A stretch of DNA of 30,228 nucleotides from CAYMFD01 sp964389475 (GCA_964389475.1 CAYMFD010000036.1:1-30228), one strand, 5' to 3'. Positions 1 to 10,691 are shown, numbered from the stretch's first letter. A program made the numbers and translations. Notes: a model not told the origin generated them from the letters alone.

Positions 1-721
1 GGTGAACGGCTATCTGTTGAATCCAATTGAGATTAATAAAGCCTGATGCATTATTGAAAAATGATCCGTTTTTTACTTCTATGCCTTTCAATACATAGTC
101 TTGGAGACTAGATGAATAGGTATTGTAAAGCTGACCATTATTCACAAAAGTAGCGCTGTTGTCAAGCTTCACAAAAACTTGTTTACGATTTCCAAGGGGA
201 TCAATATTATCTCTAGAATACATACGAGCTCCACTATGGTTTGTAATACTGGAGTTTGTGTCGATAAGGAAATTTATCTGTGCATTATTAACTGAAGCGA
301 AATCAATGATATCTCCATGGTTCGATAGGCTAGAGCCATTCATTAGCCTAAGGCCTCCAGTCACAAGAAATTGTCCATAATTGAAAAAATCAGCATTGTC
401 GAGTGTCGCACTAAATCCACTTGCGCCAACACTTTGAGAGAGCACATTGAGAATAGCACTCGACATGATAGTGACTGTAGCGGAAGATATTGATAAGCTT
501 CCTACCTGAACACTTGTTCCAGCGGGTATGCCCACTGTGAAGTTCCCTTGGATAAATACATCATCCGTAGAGGATGGTACTGTATTCGTGGACCAATTTC
601 CTGCTTCAGTCCAATCATTGTTGATAGCGCCAGTCCACTGAGGTGTTGCACAAAAAATGGTAATCGGGAAAGCTAATAATAAGAATGTAAATAGGAGTTG
701 TGTTTTACTGCTAGTAATCAT
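1..721 (-). CDS. Secreted adhesin-like protein, N-terminal part (runs off window)
   Basis: The minus frame is open from an ATG at 721 to the left edge, giving about 240 residues with no stop. The start MITSSKTQLLFTFLLLAF is a clear signal peptide, probably cleaved near FCA. The mature part opens with a spaced Trp/Asn/Pro/Asp pattern (WTGAINNDWTEAGNWS, then TVPSSTDDVFI). That pattern is common in large Bacteroidota surface proteins that carry a type IX sorting domain at the far end. The following sequence is rich in Asn, Ser and Thr with repeated NNG/NHG turns, as expected of a beta-helix or beta-solenoid. The C-terminus is outside the window, so secretion by T9SS is inferred. Base composition is more AT-rich than the genes to the right. 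No enzymatic motif was seen. Confidence 0.7.
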   Translation of the reverse strand, partial: MITSSKTQLLFTFLLLAFPITIFCATPQWTGAINNDWTEAGNWSTNTVPSSTDDVFIQGNFTVGIPAGTSVQVGSLSISSATVTIMSSAILNVLSQSVGASGFSATLDNADFFNYGQFLVTGGLRLMNGSSLSNHGDIIDFASVNNAQINFLIDTNSSITNHSGARMYSRDNIDPLGNRKQVFVKLDNSATFVNNGQLYNTYSSSLQDYVLKGIEVKNGSFFNNASGFINLNWIQQIAVH

Positions 722-989
722 TAGAGGTCTTTTGCTATGTGTATAGATGGGTTTCTCATGGCCAAAATAGGTCAAATAAGGTTTTCAACCTGGATTTAAT
801 CGCTGACATAGGATCTGTGGTGGCTTCCGTCGGACTAACGGTGAAGATATAGGACACAAGCTTTAAGAATTGTGGATACTAAGATCATAAAATGGAAGCT
901 ATTGGAGACTGTTCGGTCAGCCTTGCTTTAGCTGTACTTGTGACGTATTGTCGGTCTTAGGTGCCTTGCTTATGCACTGTAGTCACCAC
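722..989. other. Intergenic region between secreted protein and hipA
   Basis: This 268-base stretch holds no convincing gene. On the minus strand a TATTTTGG box (762-769) lies 40 nt before the ATG at 721 and resembles the Bacteroidota -7 element but is one base short of TAnnTTTG. A small inverted repeat (AGGTT/AACCT) sits near 779-792. No terminator hairpin with a T-tract was found for the hipA end at 990. Confidence 0.4.
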
Positions 990-2291
990 CTACACTTCAA
1001 CCAGCGTCTGTTTAATAGCCTTCATTTTATCTGCATCTACGCCTTGTGTCTCGGCATAAGACTCCCACTGACGGACTACCTCGACGATCTCATCGATGAT
1101 GCGGTCGGCTCGCTTGATATTGATCGACTTGCCGATGGCGAGTAGGTCTGCTCTGGTGTGGTCCTTTCGCTTACCATTGATGCTGAGGGCATGCTGGCTC
1201 ACCCAGTAGCTATCTGGCCGGTAGGGGTGGCATAGGTCATAGGCGGGAGCTAGGGTCCATCGCCCGTCCTTGATCATACGAAAGGAGAAGTTCTTGGTGT
1301 GGTCGTCACAGTTCCTCGCTACTACGTTATAGACCATGCGGCGGTACATTTGCTCGGCGGCCCGGTAGTCTAGTCGCAGTTTGCGCATCGTCTCAAATAG
1401 CTGCTCGTAGGAGTAGCTGCCGATCGCATTAAAGTCATAGTGCTCCATGGCACACCAGGTCTGTACATGGTGCTTGATATGGCCGCCACTACGATCGTAG
1501 CGCTTGGTCATGAAGTGTGCTCGACCACCCTCTACGAGTAGGCGGCACGGCATCATATCTATACCGCAGTCTACAGCCATGGTGTGGTAGGCCATCTCTA
1601 CACGTCCGTAATCGAGGGAGTCGCCTAGCTGTACATCGCTGACCCCATCTAGCTTGATCAGCCAGTGTTCGTAGCCATCGGGTGCTGCCGCCTGTCCCGA
1701 CCTCACCTCTCCGGTAGTTGGGTTGTAGGCGATGACAGCTTTTGGCCTAGCGCCTCCGGCTGAGGTGCCGATACGTACGATGTCCATCATAGCCTTGCGA
1801 TCATCGGCATTGAGGTCCGTGTTAAAGCCTGTACGCTGATCGAGCATCTGTCGGGATATCTCTACTAGGCTATCGATCTCTACCTGGTAGCTTTCGTCGG
1901 TCGTGCTCGGCGTGGCAGGCTCGAACTCTAGGGCTCCCATACCTCTGGTACCGATAAAGCAGAGCTTCTCGACGGGATTCATACTATTACTAGGGCGGCC
2001 TTGCTGGGCGAGCCAGATATTGATAAGCTGGTTACCGTAGTTGTCGGGTAGCATGTCGGCGAGTAGGCCAGGTAAACCTTTGAAAGTATCGTAGGTGCTA
2101 TTTCTCGCTGGTCGCGTCTCGGCGAAACTATATATCTGTCTGCCATTGGCGATGGGCATCCTGATAGGGGATAGGTCGTAGCCCGTACGTAAGAATGCTG
2201 GGCTATACTCAAAGCTCCCAAGCTGGCTAGCCTCATCCCATACGACGGCGCCTACTCGCTGCCCCCAGATCTTGACATAAGCGGTCGTCAT
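990..2291 (-). CDS. hipA: HipA-family serine/threonine kinase toxin
   Basis: The 433-residue protein has the length of a full HipA (E. coli about 440). An N-terminal couple_hipA-like region is followed by the C-terminal kinase lobe. Visible landmarks are the flexible Ser-containing loop IGTSAGGARPK (S177, where HipA autophosphorylates), HWLIKLDG (K213, likely ATP lysine), the catalytic loop RNCDDHTKNFSF (D330, K333, N334) and LAPAYDLC (D352, metal-binding Asp). All kinase residues I can recognise are intact, so it should be active. HipA toxins phosphorylate aminoacyl-tRNA synthetases (GltX for the E. coli protein) and slow growth; the target here cannot be read from sequence. It overlaps the stop of hipB by one base (TAATG), indicating translational coupling. 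Confidence 0.93.
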   Translation of the reverse strand: MTTAYVKIWGQRVGAVVWDEASQLGSFEYSPAFLRTGYDLSPIRMPIANGRQIYSFAETRPARNSTYDTFKGLPGLLADMLPDNYGNQLINIWLAQQGRPSNSMNPVEKLCFIGTRGMGALEFEPATPSTTDESYQVEIDSLVEISRQMLDQRTGFNTDLNADDRKAMMDIVRIGTSAGGARPKAVIAYNPTTGEVRSGQAAAPDGYEHWLIKLDGVSDVQLGDSLDYGRVEMAYHTMAVDCGIDMMPCRLLVEGGRAHFMTKRYDRSGGHIKHHVQTWCAMEHYDFNAIGSYSYEQLFETMRKLRLDYRAAEQMYRRMVYNVVARNCDDHTKNFSFRMIKDGRWTLAPAYDLCHPYRPDSYWVSQHALSINGKRKDHTRADLLAIGKSINIKRADRIIDEIVEVVRQWESYAETQGVDADKMKAIKQTLVEV

Positions 2292-2635
2292 TACCAGTCA
2301 CTTTCTGGGGGTGACGATGTCGAGGACTTGCGTACTCGCTTGTACTTTACCTCTGCGGACTTGGCGAGATCTAAGGGGCTAGGGACATGCCTCACGACGA
2401 AGTCTTGTAGTACGTGCAGCTGGTCGAGTACTCGCAAGACTTTTATGAGATTACCGACAGTGCCTATGGTGCCGTTTTCGATGAGGCTGAGGGTAGACCG
2501 GCTGATATCAGCTGCCTCCGCAACCTCCGTCTGAGTGAGTCGAGCTTTGATCCTTGCATCTTTGATAAATGCACCCATCTCTCGCTCTATCTGAGTGTCT
2601 GTTTTGCTTCGTATTTTGTATGAATAACCAGTCAT
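2291..2635 (-). CDS. hipB: HipB-like XRE antitoxin / repressor
   Basis: This 114-residue protein carries an XRE-type helix-turn-helix at about residues 22-75: IKDARIKARLTQTEVAEAA, then DISRSTLSLIENGTIGTVGN. It ends in a basic, Ser-rich tail (about residues 93-114). The family neutralises HipA and represses its own operon. The ATG at 2635 is used because the frame and context fit; a second Met at residue 20 (MGAFIKDAR) would give a minimal HTH protein and cannot be excluded. It lies directly upstream of hipA with a one-base overlap. A 12-bp palindrome (2661-2672) lies in its promoter region. Confidence 0.9.
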   Translation of the reverse strand: MTGYSYKIRSKTDTQIEREMGAFIKDARIKARLTQTEVAEAADISRSTLSLIENGTIGTVGNLIKVLRVLDQLHVLQDFVVRHVPSPLDLAKSAEVKYKRVRKSSTSSPPESDW

Positions 2636-2660
2636 TAAGCCTATTTTTAGGGTGTAACGC

Positions 2661-2672
2661 CTTAAATTTAAG
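2661..2672 (-). promoter_or_regulatory. Palindrome over the probable hipBA promoter
   Basis: CTTAAATTTAAG is a perfect 12-bp palindrome 26 bases upstream of the hipB ATG. On the minus strand it contains TAAATTTA, a 7/8 match to TAnnTTTG. An operator overlapping the -7 element fits HipB autorepression. A direct repeat TAATGACTGG occurs at the hipB start codon (2628-2637) and again at about 2716-2725. Binding is inferred. Confidence 0.4.
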
Positions 2673-2792
2673 ACAAGTTACGGCTTTTTTCTCACACTTC
2701 CAATCTGCATGATTTTCCAGTCATTACGCTGTATTTTGGTGCTTAATGTTTGAAAAATCGTACATATGGTACTTGTGTGACGGCGTGTCGGT

Positions 2793-4334
<1,542 letters not shown>

Positions 4335-4338
4335 GGCT

Positions 4339-5778
4339 TTACTTTGGTAGTCTCAGTTTCTCTACTTCGGCGAGATAGATGGCTAGGGCAGCAGAGGCGA
4401 TCGCCTTATCATCCTTAGATCTCCACTCGCTGATGCCCTCTTCGGTCCAGTACTTTTTGACAAAATGAGTGTCGAAGTCTCCCGATAGAAAGGCGGGGTG
4501 CTCACACACGAATTGACCAAACGGAATGGTCGTTTCTAGCCCCTTGATATGATAGTCGCACATAGCAGTAACGGCCCTGTCGATAGCCTCCTGGCGAGTA
4601 GCGCCGTGGGTGATCAGCTTGGCGACCATCGGGTCGTAGTAGATCGGCACATCCATGCCAGCTCTAAAGCCGTCATCTACTCGTATACCTGGTCCCTCGG
4701 GTCGGTCGTACGTCGTAAGCGTACCGATGCTAGGGGCAAAATCTGCAAAGGGATCTTCGGCATAGACCCGTACCTCGATGGCGTGACCATCGATCGTCAG
4801 GTCGTCCTGGGCCATAGCCAGTACTTCGCCTCTAGCCACTCGTATCTGCTGCTCTACGAGATCGATACCCGTGATCATCTCAGTCACAGGATGCTCTACC
4901 TGTAGGCGGGTATTCATCTCTAGGAAGTAAAAGTTGAGCTCGGCGTCTAGTAGAAACTCGACCGTACCAGCACCTACGTACTGGCAAGCCTTGGCCACAT
5001 CGATGGCGGCCTGCCCCATGCGAGTCCTCAGCTCTGGCGTGAGGATGGCGGATGGAGCTTCTTCTACGACCTTCTGGTGCCTGCGCTGCACGCTGCACTC
5101 CCGCTCAAATAGGTGGATGACGTTGCCGTGCTTATCGGCTAAGACCTGTATCTCTATGTGGCGTGGTGAGGTGACGTACTTCTCTACAAATACAGCACCA
5201 TCACCGAAGGCACTCTGGGCCTCGCTGATCGCTCTCGTCATCTGCTCACCTAGGTTGGCGGCCTCATAGACGACCCGCATACCCTTGCCACCACCACCGG
5301 CGCTGGCCTTGATGAGTACGGGGTAGCCCACCTGCTCAGCGATCTTGGTAGCCTCGTCGATATCACTCACGGCGTGGTCTACACCCGGTACCATGGGTAT
5401 ATCGTAGCCACTGACCGCCTCCTTGGCAGCGAGTTTGCTACCCATGACCTCGATGGCATGTATGTCTGGACCTATAAAAACTAGGCCTGCATCGGCTACC
5501 TTCTGTGCGAAGACACTGTTTTCGCTCAAGAATCCGTAGCCCGGGTGTATAGCATCTGCGCCAGTATCTATGGCAGCCTGGATGATGACATCCATCTGTA
5601 GGTAGGACTCACTAGATGGTGGTGGCCCCACACATATAGCTAGGTCGGCATAGGTGACGTGTGGACTCTCGCGATCGGCCTCACTGTATACGGCAACCGT
5701 CTCGATGCCCATCCGCTTGGCTGTACGCATCACCCTTAGGGCTATCTCGCCTCTGTTAGCGATAAGTATTTTATTCAT
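4339..5778 (-). CDS. pccA: Biotin carboxylase subunit of propionyl-CoA carboxylase
   Basis: This 479-residue protein is a stand-alone biotin carboxylase (E. coli AccC is 449). It begins MNKILIANRGEIALRVMR, the invariant N-terminus of the family. The ATP-grasp glycine loop ASAGGGGKGMRVV and the catalytic segment EMNTRLQVEHPVTEMITGID are intact. It carboxylates the biotin of the carrier protein using ATP and bicarbonate. Its position between BCCP (13-base gap upstream) and PccB (4-base gap downstream) assigns it to the propionyl-CoA enzyme. It could also serve an acetyl-CoA carboxylase if the genome has no second accC, so the symbol is contextual. Confidence 0.92.
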   Translation of the reverse strand: MNKILIANRGEIALRVMRTAKRMGIETVAVYSEADRESPHVTYADLAICVGPPPSSESYLQMDVIIQAAIDTGADAIHPGYGFLSENSVFAQKVADAGLVFIGPDIHAIEVMGSKLAAKEAVSGYDIPMVPGVDHAVSDIDEATKIAEQVGYPVLIKASAGGGGKGMRVVYEAANLGEQMTRAISEAQSAFGDGAVFVEKYVTSPRHIEIQVLADKHGNVIHLFERECSVQRRHQKVVEEAPSAILTPELRTRMGQAAIDVAKACQYVGAGTVEFLLDAELNFYFLEMNTRLQVEHPVTEMITGIDLVEQQIRVARGEVLAMAQDDLTIDGHAIEVRVYAEDPFADFAPSIGTLTTYDRPEGPGIRVDDGFRAGMDVPIYYDPMVAKLITHGATRQEAIDRAVTAMCDYHIKGLETTIPFGQFVCEHPAFLSGDFDTHFVKKYWTEEGISEWRSKDDKAIASAALAIYLAEVEKLRLPK

Positions 5779-5791
5779 AGTTGGCCTGTAC

Positions 5792-6274
5792 TTAGTCTTC
5801 CATTGATAGGAGCAGCTGCCCCTTTTCTACTGCGGCGCCGGTCTGGCAGTCGATGCTGGCCACGGTGTTTTCGCCTGTGCTCTTGATGACGTTTTCCATC
5901 TTCATCGCCTCAAGTATCAGCAGGGGAGTGCCCTCCTCGATAGCCTGCCCTGGCTCTACTAATACCTCTAGTACTAGCCCGGGCATAGGCGCATAGACGT
6001 CGCCACCTGTACTGTGATCACCGATCTCAAAACCCATCTCTTCTACGAGGAGGTCTACATCGTCCTTGATAGTAATCTCCTGCCGACTACCGTCGAAGTC
6101 TAGTACTACACGCTTGCTGACGAGGCATACATCGATAACCTCTATACGGTGACTCTTGTGCTGGTGTAGTAGGTGGTATCTGCCACTTTCGTAAGTAGAG
6201 AGATCGAGATCAGAGACCTCGTCTGCATCTATACTATGGGAGCGGTCAGACCAATCGATGCGGTAGGTAGGCAT
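5792..6274 (-). CDS. Biotin carboxyl carrier protein of propionyl-CoA carboxylase
   Basis: This 160-residue protein ends in a biotinyl-lipoyl domain (about residues 90-160) with the biotinylation motif EAMKMEN, biotin Lys at 125, and the family's YAPMPGLV turn. Residues 1-85 are a poorly conserved beta-rich region that probably docks onto the carboxylase subunits, comparable to the BT linker of fused PccA. It is the first gene of the three-gene operon. A free BCCP with separate BC and CT subunits is the three-subunit arrangement also known from bacterial methylmalonyl-CoA decarboxylases; the biotin carboxylase next door decides for a carboxylase. Confidence 0.9.
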   Translation of the reverse strand: MPTYRIDWSDRSHSIDADEVSDLDLSTYESGRYHLLHQHKSHRIEVIDVCLVSKRVVLDFDGSRQEITIKDDVDLLVEEMGFEIGDHSTGGDVYAPMPGLVLEVLVEPGQAIEEGTPLLILEAMKMENVIKSTGENTVASIDCQTGAAVEKGQLLLSMED

Positions 6275-6327
6275 AAGCGTATGATTAAGCTGTCTTTTAT
6301 AACCGCTAAAGTAGGAAATAGGTCTGC

Positions 6328-8586
6328 CTAGTGTATCACAATGAACTTATGTATCTCGAATTCGCCATCTGCGGTAAGCACCTGAGCGAAGTAAATACCG
6401 CCAGTCAAGTGACTAACAGAGAGCTTTTTGGACGGTTGAGTATCGTGGTACCGCCCCATCAAATCAAAGACCTTGACGATGCTGCAATCCTCACAACCTG
6501 TAAGTACGAGGAGGTCAGAGGTGGGTACGGGTTGTACTTGGGTGGTACTTACAGGAGCAGTCGCAACCACACTCACAGGCGGCTGCCTGATGATGTCGGT
6601 ATTGAATAGCTCAAAGCCACCGGCCATATTGCCGACCAGTATCTCATAGTAATTGTCTCCATCTATGTCTGCAAGCGATACAGTTGACCGCCTGCCCACA
6701 TCGATACCACCTAGTTCGCTATCAACCAAGGTATGTGTTGTGATGTCACCGCCTTGTATGTCAGCCAGTAGGTCGATCTTACCGTCATTACCACCTACGA
6801 TTAGCATAGCGCCATCTGGAGTACTTATGAATGCTGGATCGGAGTAGTTAAAAGGTTGCAACTCTTCGCTGGAGGTGTAACTGTACAGATTACCTAGCGT
6901 AGCCGTTATATCAAATGATGGTACCTGCGGACTACCCGTATTCTCAAACCAGTTAAGCGAACCAAAACCTGTCGCCGTCATATTACGTCTACCTTCACCT
7001 ATGATGAGGTCTAGGTCGCCATCTAGGTCGATATCGTATAGGGTCGGTTTGGCATTTTGTCCTACGAATATAGAGTCGTCTGTACTGGGATATGGATATA
7101 CAGGTGCCCCGAAGCTAGCCTCAGCATTGGGTCCTGCTGTATTTTCAAAAAAGTACAACTCACCACCCCTCGTACCTAGAAAGATGTCGTCATCGCCATC
7201 CCCATCGATATCGCCTACCGCTGGGTCCAGGTCACTACGTCCTACCACTAGTACCCTTGTATTGAGAAAGTCAGGATCTGCAAGCTCGTAGGCTGGACTG
7301 GTCGGCGTACCCACGTTGAGCCATAGCTGGAGGACGCCGGTATTGGGTCCTGTATCTGCCTTGAGACCACCACCTGCGAGTATGATGTCTTGTAGTCCAT
7401 CACCATTGTAGTCCATAAAGGCACTACCCGTCAAGAAGCCGACGTGCAGCATCTCATCGACTAGGAAGTTGCGATCCTCTAGCTGAAAACTGGCTCTACC
7501 ATCGTTACCTTGGTTAATATGTAACCAGACGTGGTTGACATTTTGCTGAGGTACCGTCGGCGTCGAGATCATATCCTTACGACCATCATTGTCGACATCG
7601 ATAAAGAAGGGTGCTAAGAATACTTGGATGTCGACGGGTACATCGTAGTCGGGAAAGTCCGTGCTACTACTAGTGACACAAGCCTTGTCCACAGTACCAC
7701 CATTCTCTGCATATACGAGGCCAGGGCCGCTCAGGTCGCCTAGGACTAGGTCATAGTCTTGGTCACCATCCATATCCATCACAGCCAGGGTCGAGCCTGC
7801 ATGCAGGGGATTCTTTGTACTTGCGTCATCATTACCCACTATCCCTTCTTCGCCGCATACCTCACAGTCGGGCGATAGGAATAAGTCGGCAGACAGCCCG
7901 CCCTCGGCGAATTTGCCCCAGCAGCGATCTTCTAGTCGCATCACTAGGCTATCGGTAAGGTTAAACTCCTTTTCGTAATTTCTATAGAAATAGACACTTG
8001 TGCCGGAGTCAGAAAAGGATAGGATGTCGAGGTCGCCATCGCCATCTATATCTTCGATAACGGGCACGTCTGTACCAGCCACGTAGATAATGTCGTAGTC
8101 GCTACCGAGCGGGAACTGTAGCAGGTTAAAGCCGATGTTGTCCTCCGCATAAGTAGCCAATTGATAGGATAGGGTGCCATCACTACTACGGCTACCTCTG
8201 TAGACACGTATACCACCGACGAAACCAGTAAAAATATCCTCTACACCATCGCCATTAAAGTCTCGCATGAGAGCCCAGTCTTGTAGGTCAGCTGGTATAG
8301 CGGCCTCATACTCTGGGGCATAGTCATAGCAGACCTGGCCTCGTGAGCCACAGTTGATATAGGTACGATGCCGATTGCCAGCCCTGTCAAATACGAAGAG
8401 GTCCAAAAGGCTATCCTGATTAAGATCGATAGTGCTAAACGTACCATTTTGCAAGCCGCCACTGAGGGCTAGGTCCAGATTATCCGAGCCCGACGTAAAG
8501 GGTACATCTAGTCGACTGTAGTCTTGAGCGAGGACGCCTAGCGGTAACGCGAGCAATAAAAAAACGTAGCGAGAAAAGGTCATCAT
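6328..8586 (-). CDS. FG-GAP/VCBS repeat protein with type IX secretion tail
   Basis: About 752 residues from the ATG at 8586; the frame also opens at an upstream TTG (8601), but the signal peptide MMTFSRYVFLLLALPLGVLA favours the ATG. At least nine calcium-loop repeats of the D-x-D/N-x-D-G-x-x-D type are spread through the chain, for example DFNGDGVEDIF, DIDGDGDLDIL, DYNGDGLQDII and DIDGDGDDDIF. These form integrin-like beta-propeller blades. The last ~70 residues (VKVFDLMGR, then LTGGIYFAQVL and HKFIVIH at the end) match a type A C-terminal sorting domain, so it should be exported across the outer membrane and anchored or released. The ligand is unknown. It lies 53 bases upstream of the BCCP gene on the same strand and might be co-transcribed by read-through, but function gives no reason to link them. 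Confidence 0.88.
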   Translation of the reverse strand: MMTFSRYVFLLLALPLGVLAQDYSRLDVPFTSGSDNLDLALSGGLQNGTFSTIDLNQDSLLDLFVFDRAGNRHRTYINCGSRGQVCYDYAPEYEAAIPADLQDWALMRDFNGDGVEDIFTGFVGGIRVYRGSRSSDGTLSYQLATYAEDNIGFNLLQFPLGSDYDIIYVAGTDVPVIEDIDGDGDLDILSFSDSGTSVYFYRNYEKEFNLTDSLVMRLEDRCWGKFAEGGLSADLFLSPDCEVCGEEGIVGNDDASTKNPLHAGSTLAVMDMDGDQDYDLVLGDLSGPGLVYAENGGTVDKACVTSSSTDFPDYDVPVDIQVFLAPFFIDVDNDGRKDMISTPTVPQQNVNHVWLHINQGNDGRASFQLEDRNFLVDEMLHVGFLTGSAFMDYNGDGLQDIILAGGGLKADTGPNTGVLQLWLNVGTPTSPAYELADPDFLNTRVLVVGRSDLDPAVGDIDGDGDDDIFLGTRGGELYFFENTAGPNAEASFGAPVYPYPSTDDSIFVGQNAKPTLYDIDLDGDLDLIIGEGRRNMTATGFGSLNWFENTGSPQVPSFDITATLGNLYSYTSSEELQPFNYSDPAFISTPDGAMLIVGGNDGKIDLLADIQGGDITTHTLVDSELGGIDVGRRSTVSLADIDGDNYYEILVGNMAGGFELFNTDIIRQPPVSVVATAPVSTTQVQPVPTSDLLVLTGCEDCSIVKVFDLMGRYHDTQPSKKLSVSHLTGGIYFAQVLTADGEFEIHKFIVIH

Positions 8587-8619
8587 GGTGTAGATAGTCA
8601 ATCAGCTGTTAAAAATGTC

Positions 8620-8627
8620 TATTTTGG
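8620..8627 (+). promoter_or_regulatory. TATTTTGG box before the NhaC-type gene
   Basis: The 45-base gap between the divergent FG-GAP and antiporter starts contains TATTTTGG ending four bases before the ATG at 8632. It is similar to, but one base short of, the Bacteroidota -7 element TAnnTTTG. If used, the transcript would begin at about the first ATG (leaderless) or translation would start at the in-frame ATG at 8644. No good -33 TTTG was seen. Confidence 0.25.
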
Positions 8628-8631
8628 CACT

Positions 8632-10653
8632 ATGCCTTACGTAATGATAACGAGAAATACCGCAAAAGTGGTCGGACTGCTGGTAGTTGTTTTGACACTA
8701 CTATCAATTAATACGCTTAGCGGACAGTCACACCTCCTTCGTCATCAGGGCGATCAGGTGGTATTGACGAGCCAAGGTGTGGACCCTGTGTCGGTCTCGA
8801 TCAATGGTGCTGACCACCTGATATCGAGTACTGGTGGCGCCTACGTCCTGCCCGTCACTCCCTCACGTGGCAGGGGCGAACTACTCTACGTAGAGGTCGG
8901 GGACGATCGGCAACTTGCCCACGTATGCGTCTCTCGCGATGGTGACCTGCGCCTACGTAATATACCGCTGTGGCTATCTATACTACCTCCCTTGCTGGCC
9001 ATATTACTGGCCCTGCTGTTTAAGGAGGTGATCGTCGCTCTCTTTGTGGGTGTAGCGAGTGGTGCCTTTATAGCCAGTGGACTTCGCTTTGATTCATTAT
9101 ACGATATCAGTCAGTCACTCCTTGCGACGATAGACACCTACATTATAGCCGCTCTTAACGACAGCGGCCACTTGTCGGTCATTGTTTTCAGTTTGTTGAT
9201 AGGAGGTATGGTGGCTATCATCAGTAAGAATGGTGGTATGGCTGGCGTGGTTCTACGCTTAAGTAAATATGCTAGATCAGCTAAGTCGGCCCAGTTTATT
9301 ACCTGGCTACTCGGTGTCAGTATATTCTTCGATGACTATGCCAATACGCTGATCGTCGGAAATACCATGCGGTCTGTCACAGATAAGTATCGTGTGAGTA
9401 GAGAGAAACTGGCCTACATCGTCGATAGCACGGCTGCGCCTGTTGCTGCGATCGCCTTTATCACCACATGGATAGGCGCTGAGATAGGCTACATCGATGA
9501 CGGACTACAGATTATAGATTTAGGGGTCCAGCTTACACCATACGCTGTATTTATCAGTTCATTGAAGTACTCGTTTTACCCCATTCTCACCTTGATATTT
9601 ATCGTCTTACTGATCAGGAGTGGTAAGGACTATGGCGCTATGTTTAAGGCAGAGGTCAGAGCCCGAACTACTGGCCAAGTATCGCCAGCCCTTACCAGCG
9701 CAGACGACGAGCCCGATATGGAAGATCTCAGCCCTGTAGATGGTGCTGTCCTACACTGGCGCAATGCTGTGATTCCCGTGGTGGTCGTGATATTAACCAC
9801 GATTTTTGGCCTGCTGGCCACGGGTATGGAGTCGCTGTACCGCGATATCGTATCAGGTGGTGGAGACATCGACGCAGCATGGTCATCTGTATGGGCCAAT
9901 ATGGCCATCCTATTTGACGGTGAGCCGATATCCTTCTTTACTAAACTGGGTAAGGTCATAGGCTCAAGCGATAGCTACGTGGCACTGCTCTGGGCATCTA
10001 TGATGGGGGCTATCGTTGCCATCATCATGACAGTATCGAGTAAGATCATGTCACTATTTGATACCATGCACTGGCTAGTTCAGGGTTTTAAGACGATGAT
10101 GCCCGCCTTGCTCATACTTACCCTAGCGTGGTCGCTAGCTGGTACGACGGATGCACTCAAGACTGCGGAGTTTATCAGTGATGCCTTGACTGGTGCTATA
10201 CATCCATACCTCTTGCCTGCCTTGATATTTGTCTTGGCAGCTGTGATAGCCTTTAGCACAGGGAGCAGCTGGAGTACGATGGCCATCCTCTATCCGGTAG
10301 CGATACCTACAGTTGTGGCAGTATGTACAGCTTATGGACTAGATGCAGACCACACCATGGAGATCATGCTTAATGTCATAGCGACAGTCCTCGCGGCTAG
10401 TGTCCTCGGTGACCACTGTAGCCCCATATCAGATACGACCATACTCTCATCCCTGGCGAGTGACTGTAACCACATCGATCACGTACGTACGCAGATGCCC
10501 TATGCACTCACGGTAGGAGGTGTGAGCATCGTGTGTGTGACGATCAGCGCTGTGGTAGCAGGCGGCTGGTGGCTGTCGATATGCCTTACCGCAGCGAGTG
10601 TGGGCTTTTTGTTATTTGTAATTAAGCGCTTTGGTAAAGTAGTGCCGTCATAA
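8632..10653 (+). CDS. NhaC-family Na+/H+ antiporter with N-terminal exported domain
   Basis: The 673-residue protein has about 11-12 membrane segments from residue ~110 onward and belongs to the Na_H_antiporter (NhaC) family. Signatures include FFDDYANTLIVGNTMR, AFSTGSSWSTMAILYP and GDHCSPISDTTILSS, all intact. It probably exchanges sodium for protons at the inner membrane, although some relatives carry amino acids or dicarboxylates. The odd part is the N-terminus: a signal-like helix (about residues 8-30) followed by some 75 residues of predicted beta-rich sequence before the first transport helix (about 114-137), which should lie in the periplasm. Two starts are possible, at 8632 and at the in-frame ATG 8644. 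It is followed by mscS 38 bases later on the same strand. Confidence 0.87.
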   Translation: MPYVMITRNTAKVVGLLVVVLTLLSINTLSGQSHLLRHQGDQVVLTSQGVDPVSVSINGADHLISSTGGAYVLPVTPSRGRGELLYVEVGDDRQLAHVCVSRDGDLRLRNIPLWLSILPPLLAILLALLFKEVIVALFVGVASGAFIASGLRFDSLYDISQSLLATIDTYIIAALNDSGHLSVIVFSLLIGGMVAIISKNGGMAGVVLRLSKYARSAKSAQFITWLLGVSIFFDDYANTLIVGNTMRSVTDKYRVSREKLAYIVDSTAAPVAAIAFITTWIGAEIGYIDDGLQIIDLGVQLTPYAVFISSLKYSFYPILTLIFIVLLIRSGKDYGAMFKAEVRARTTGQVSPALTSADDEPDMEDLSPVDGAVLHWRNAVIPVVVVILTTIFGLLATGMESLYRDIVSGGGDIDAAWSSVWANMAILFDGEPISFFTKLGKVIGSSDSYVALLWASMMGAIVAIIMTVSSKIMSLFDTMHWLVQGFKTMMPALLILTLAWSLAGTTDALKTAEFISDALTGAIHPYLLPALIFVLAAVIAFSTGSSWSTMAILYPVAIPTVVAVCTAYGLDADHTMEIMLNVIATVLAASVLGDHCSPISDTTILSSLASDCNHIDHVRTQMPYALTVGGVSIVCVTISAVVAGGWWLSICLTAASVGFLLFVIKRFGKVVPS

Positions 10654-10691
10654 GCACGTATTATTGTCCCGTATTTAAAAGGCCTAAGATT

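Noticed and set aside
6610..8460. Repeated GTC/ATCGCC-rich DNA in the FG-GAP gene considered as a DNA repeat or CRISPR-like array
   Set aside because: The periodicity comes from the protein's D-x-D-G-D calcium loops; spacing is irregular and sequences diverge.
8587..8601. TTG start for the FG-GAP protein
   Set aside because: The ATG at 8586 directly precedes the signal peptide and is preferred.
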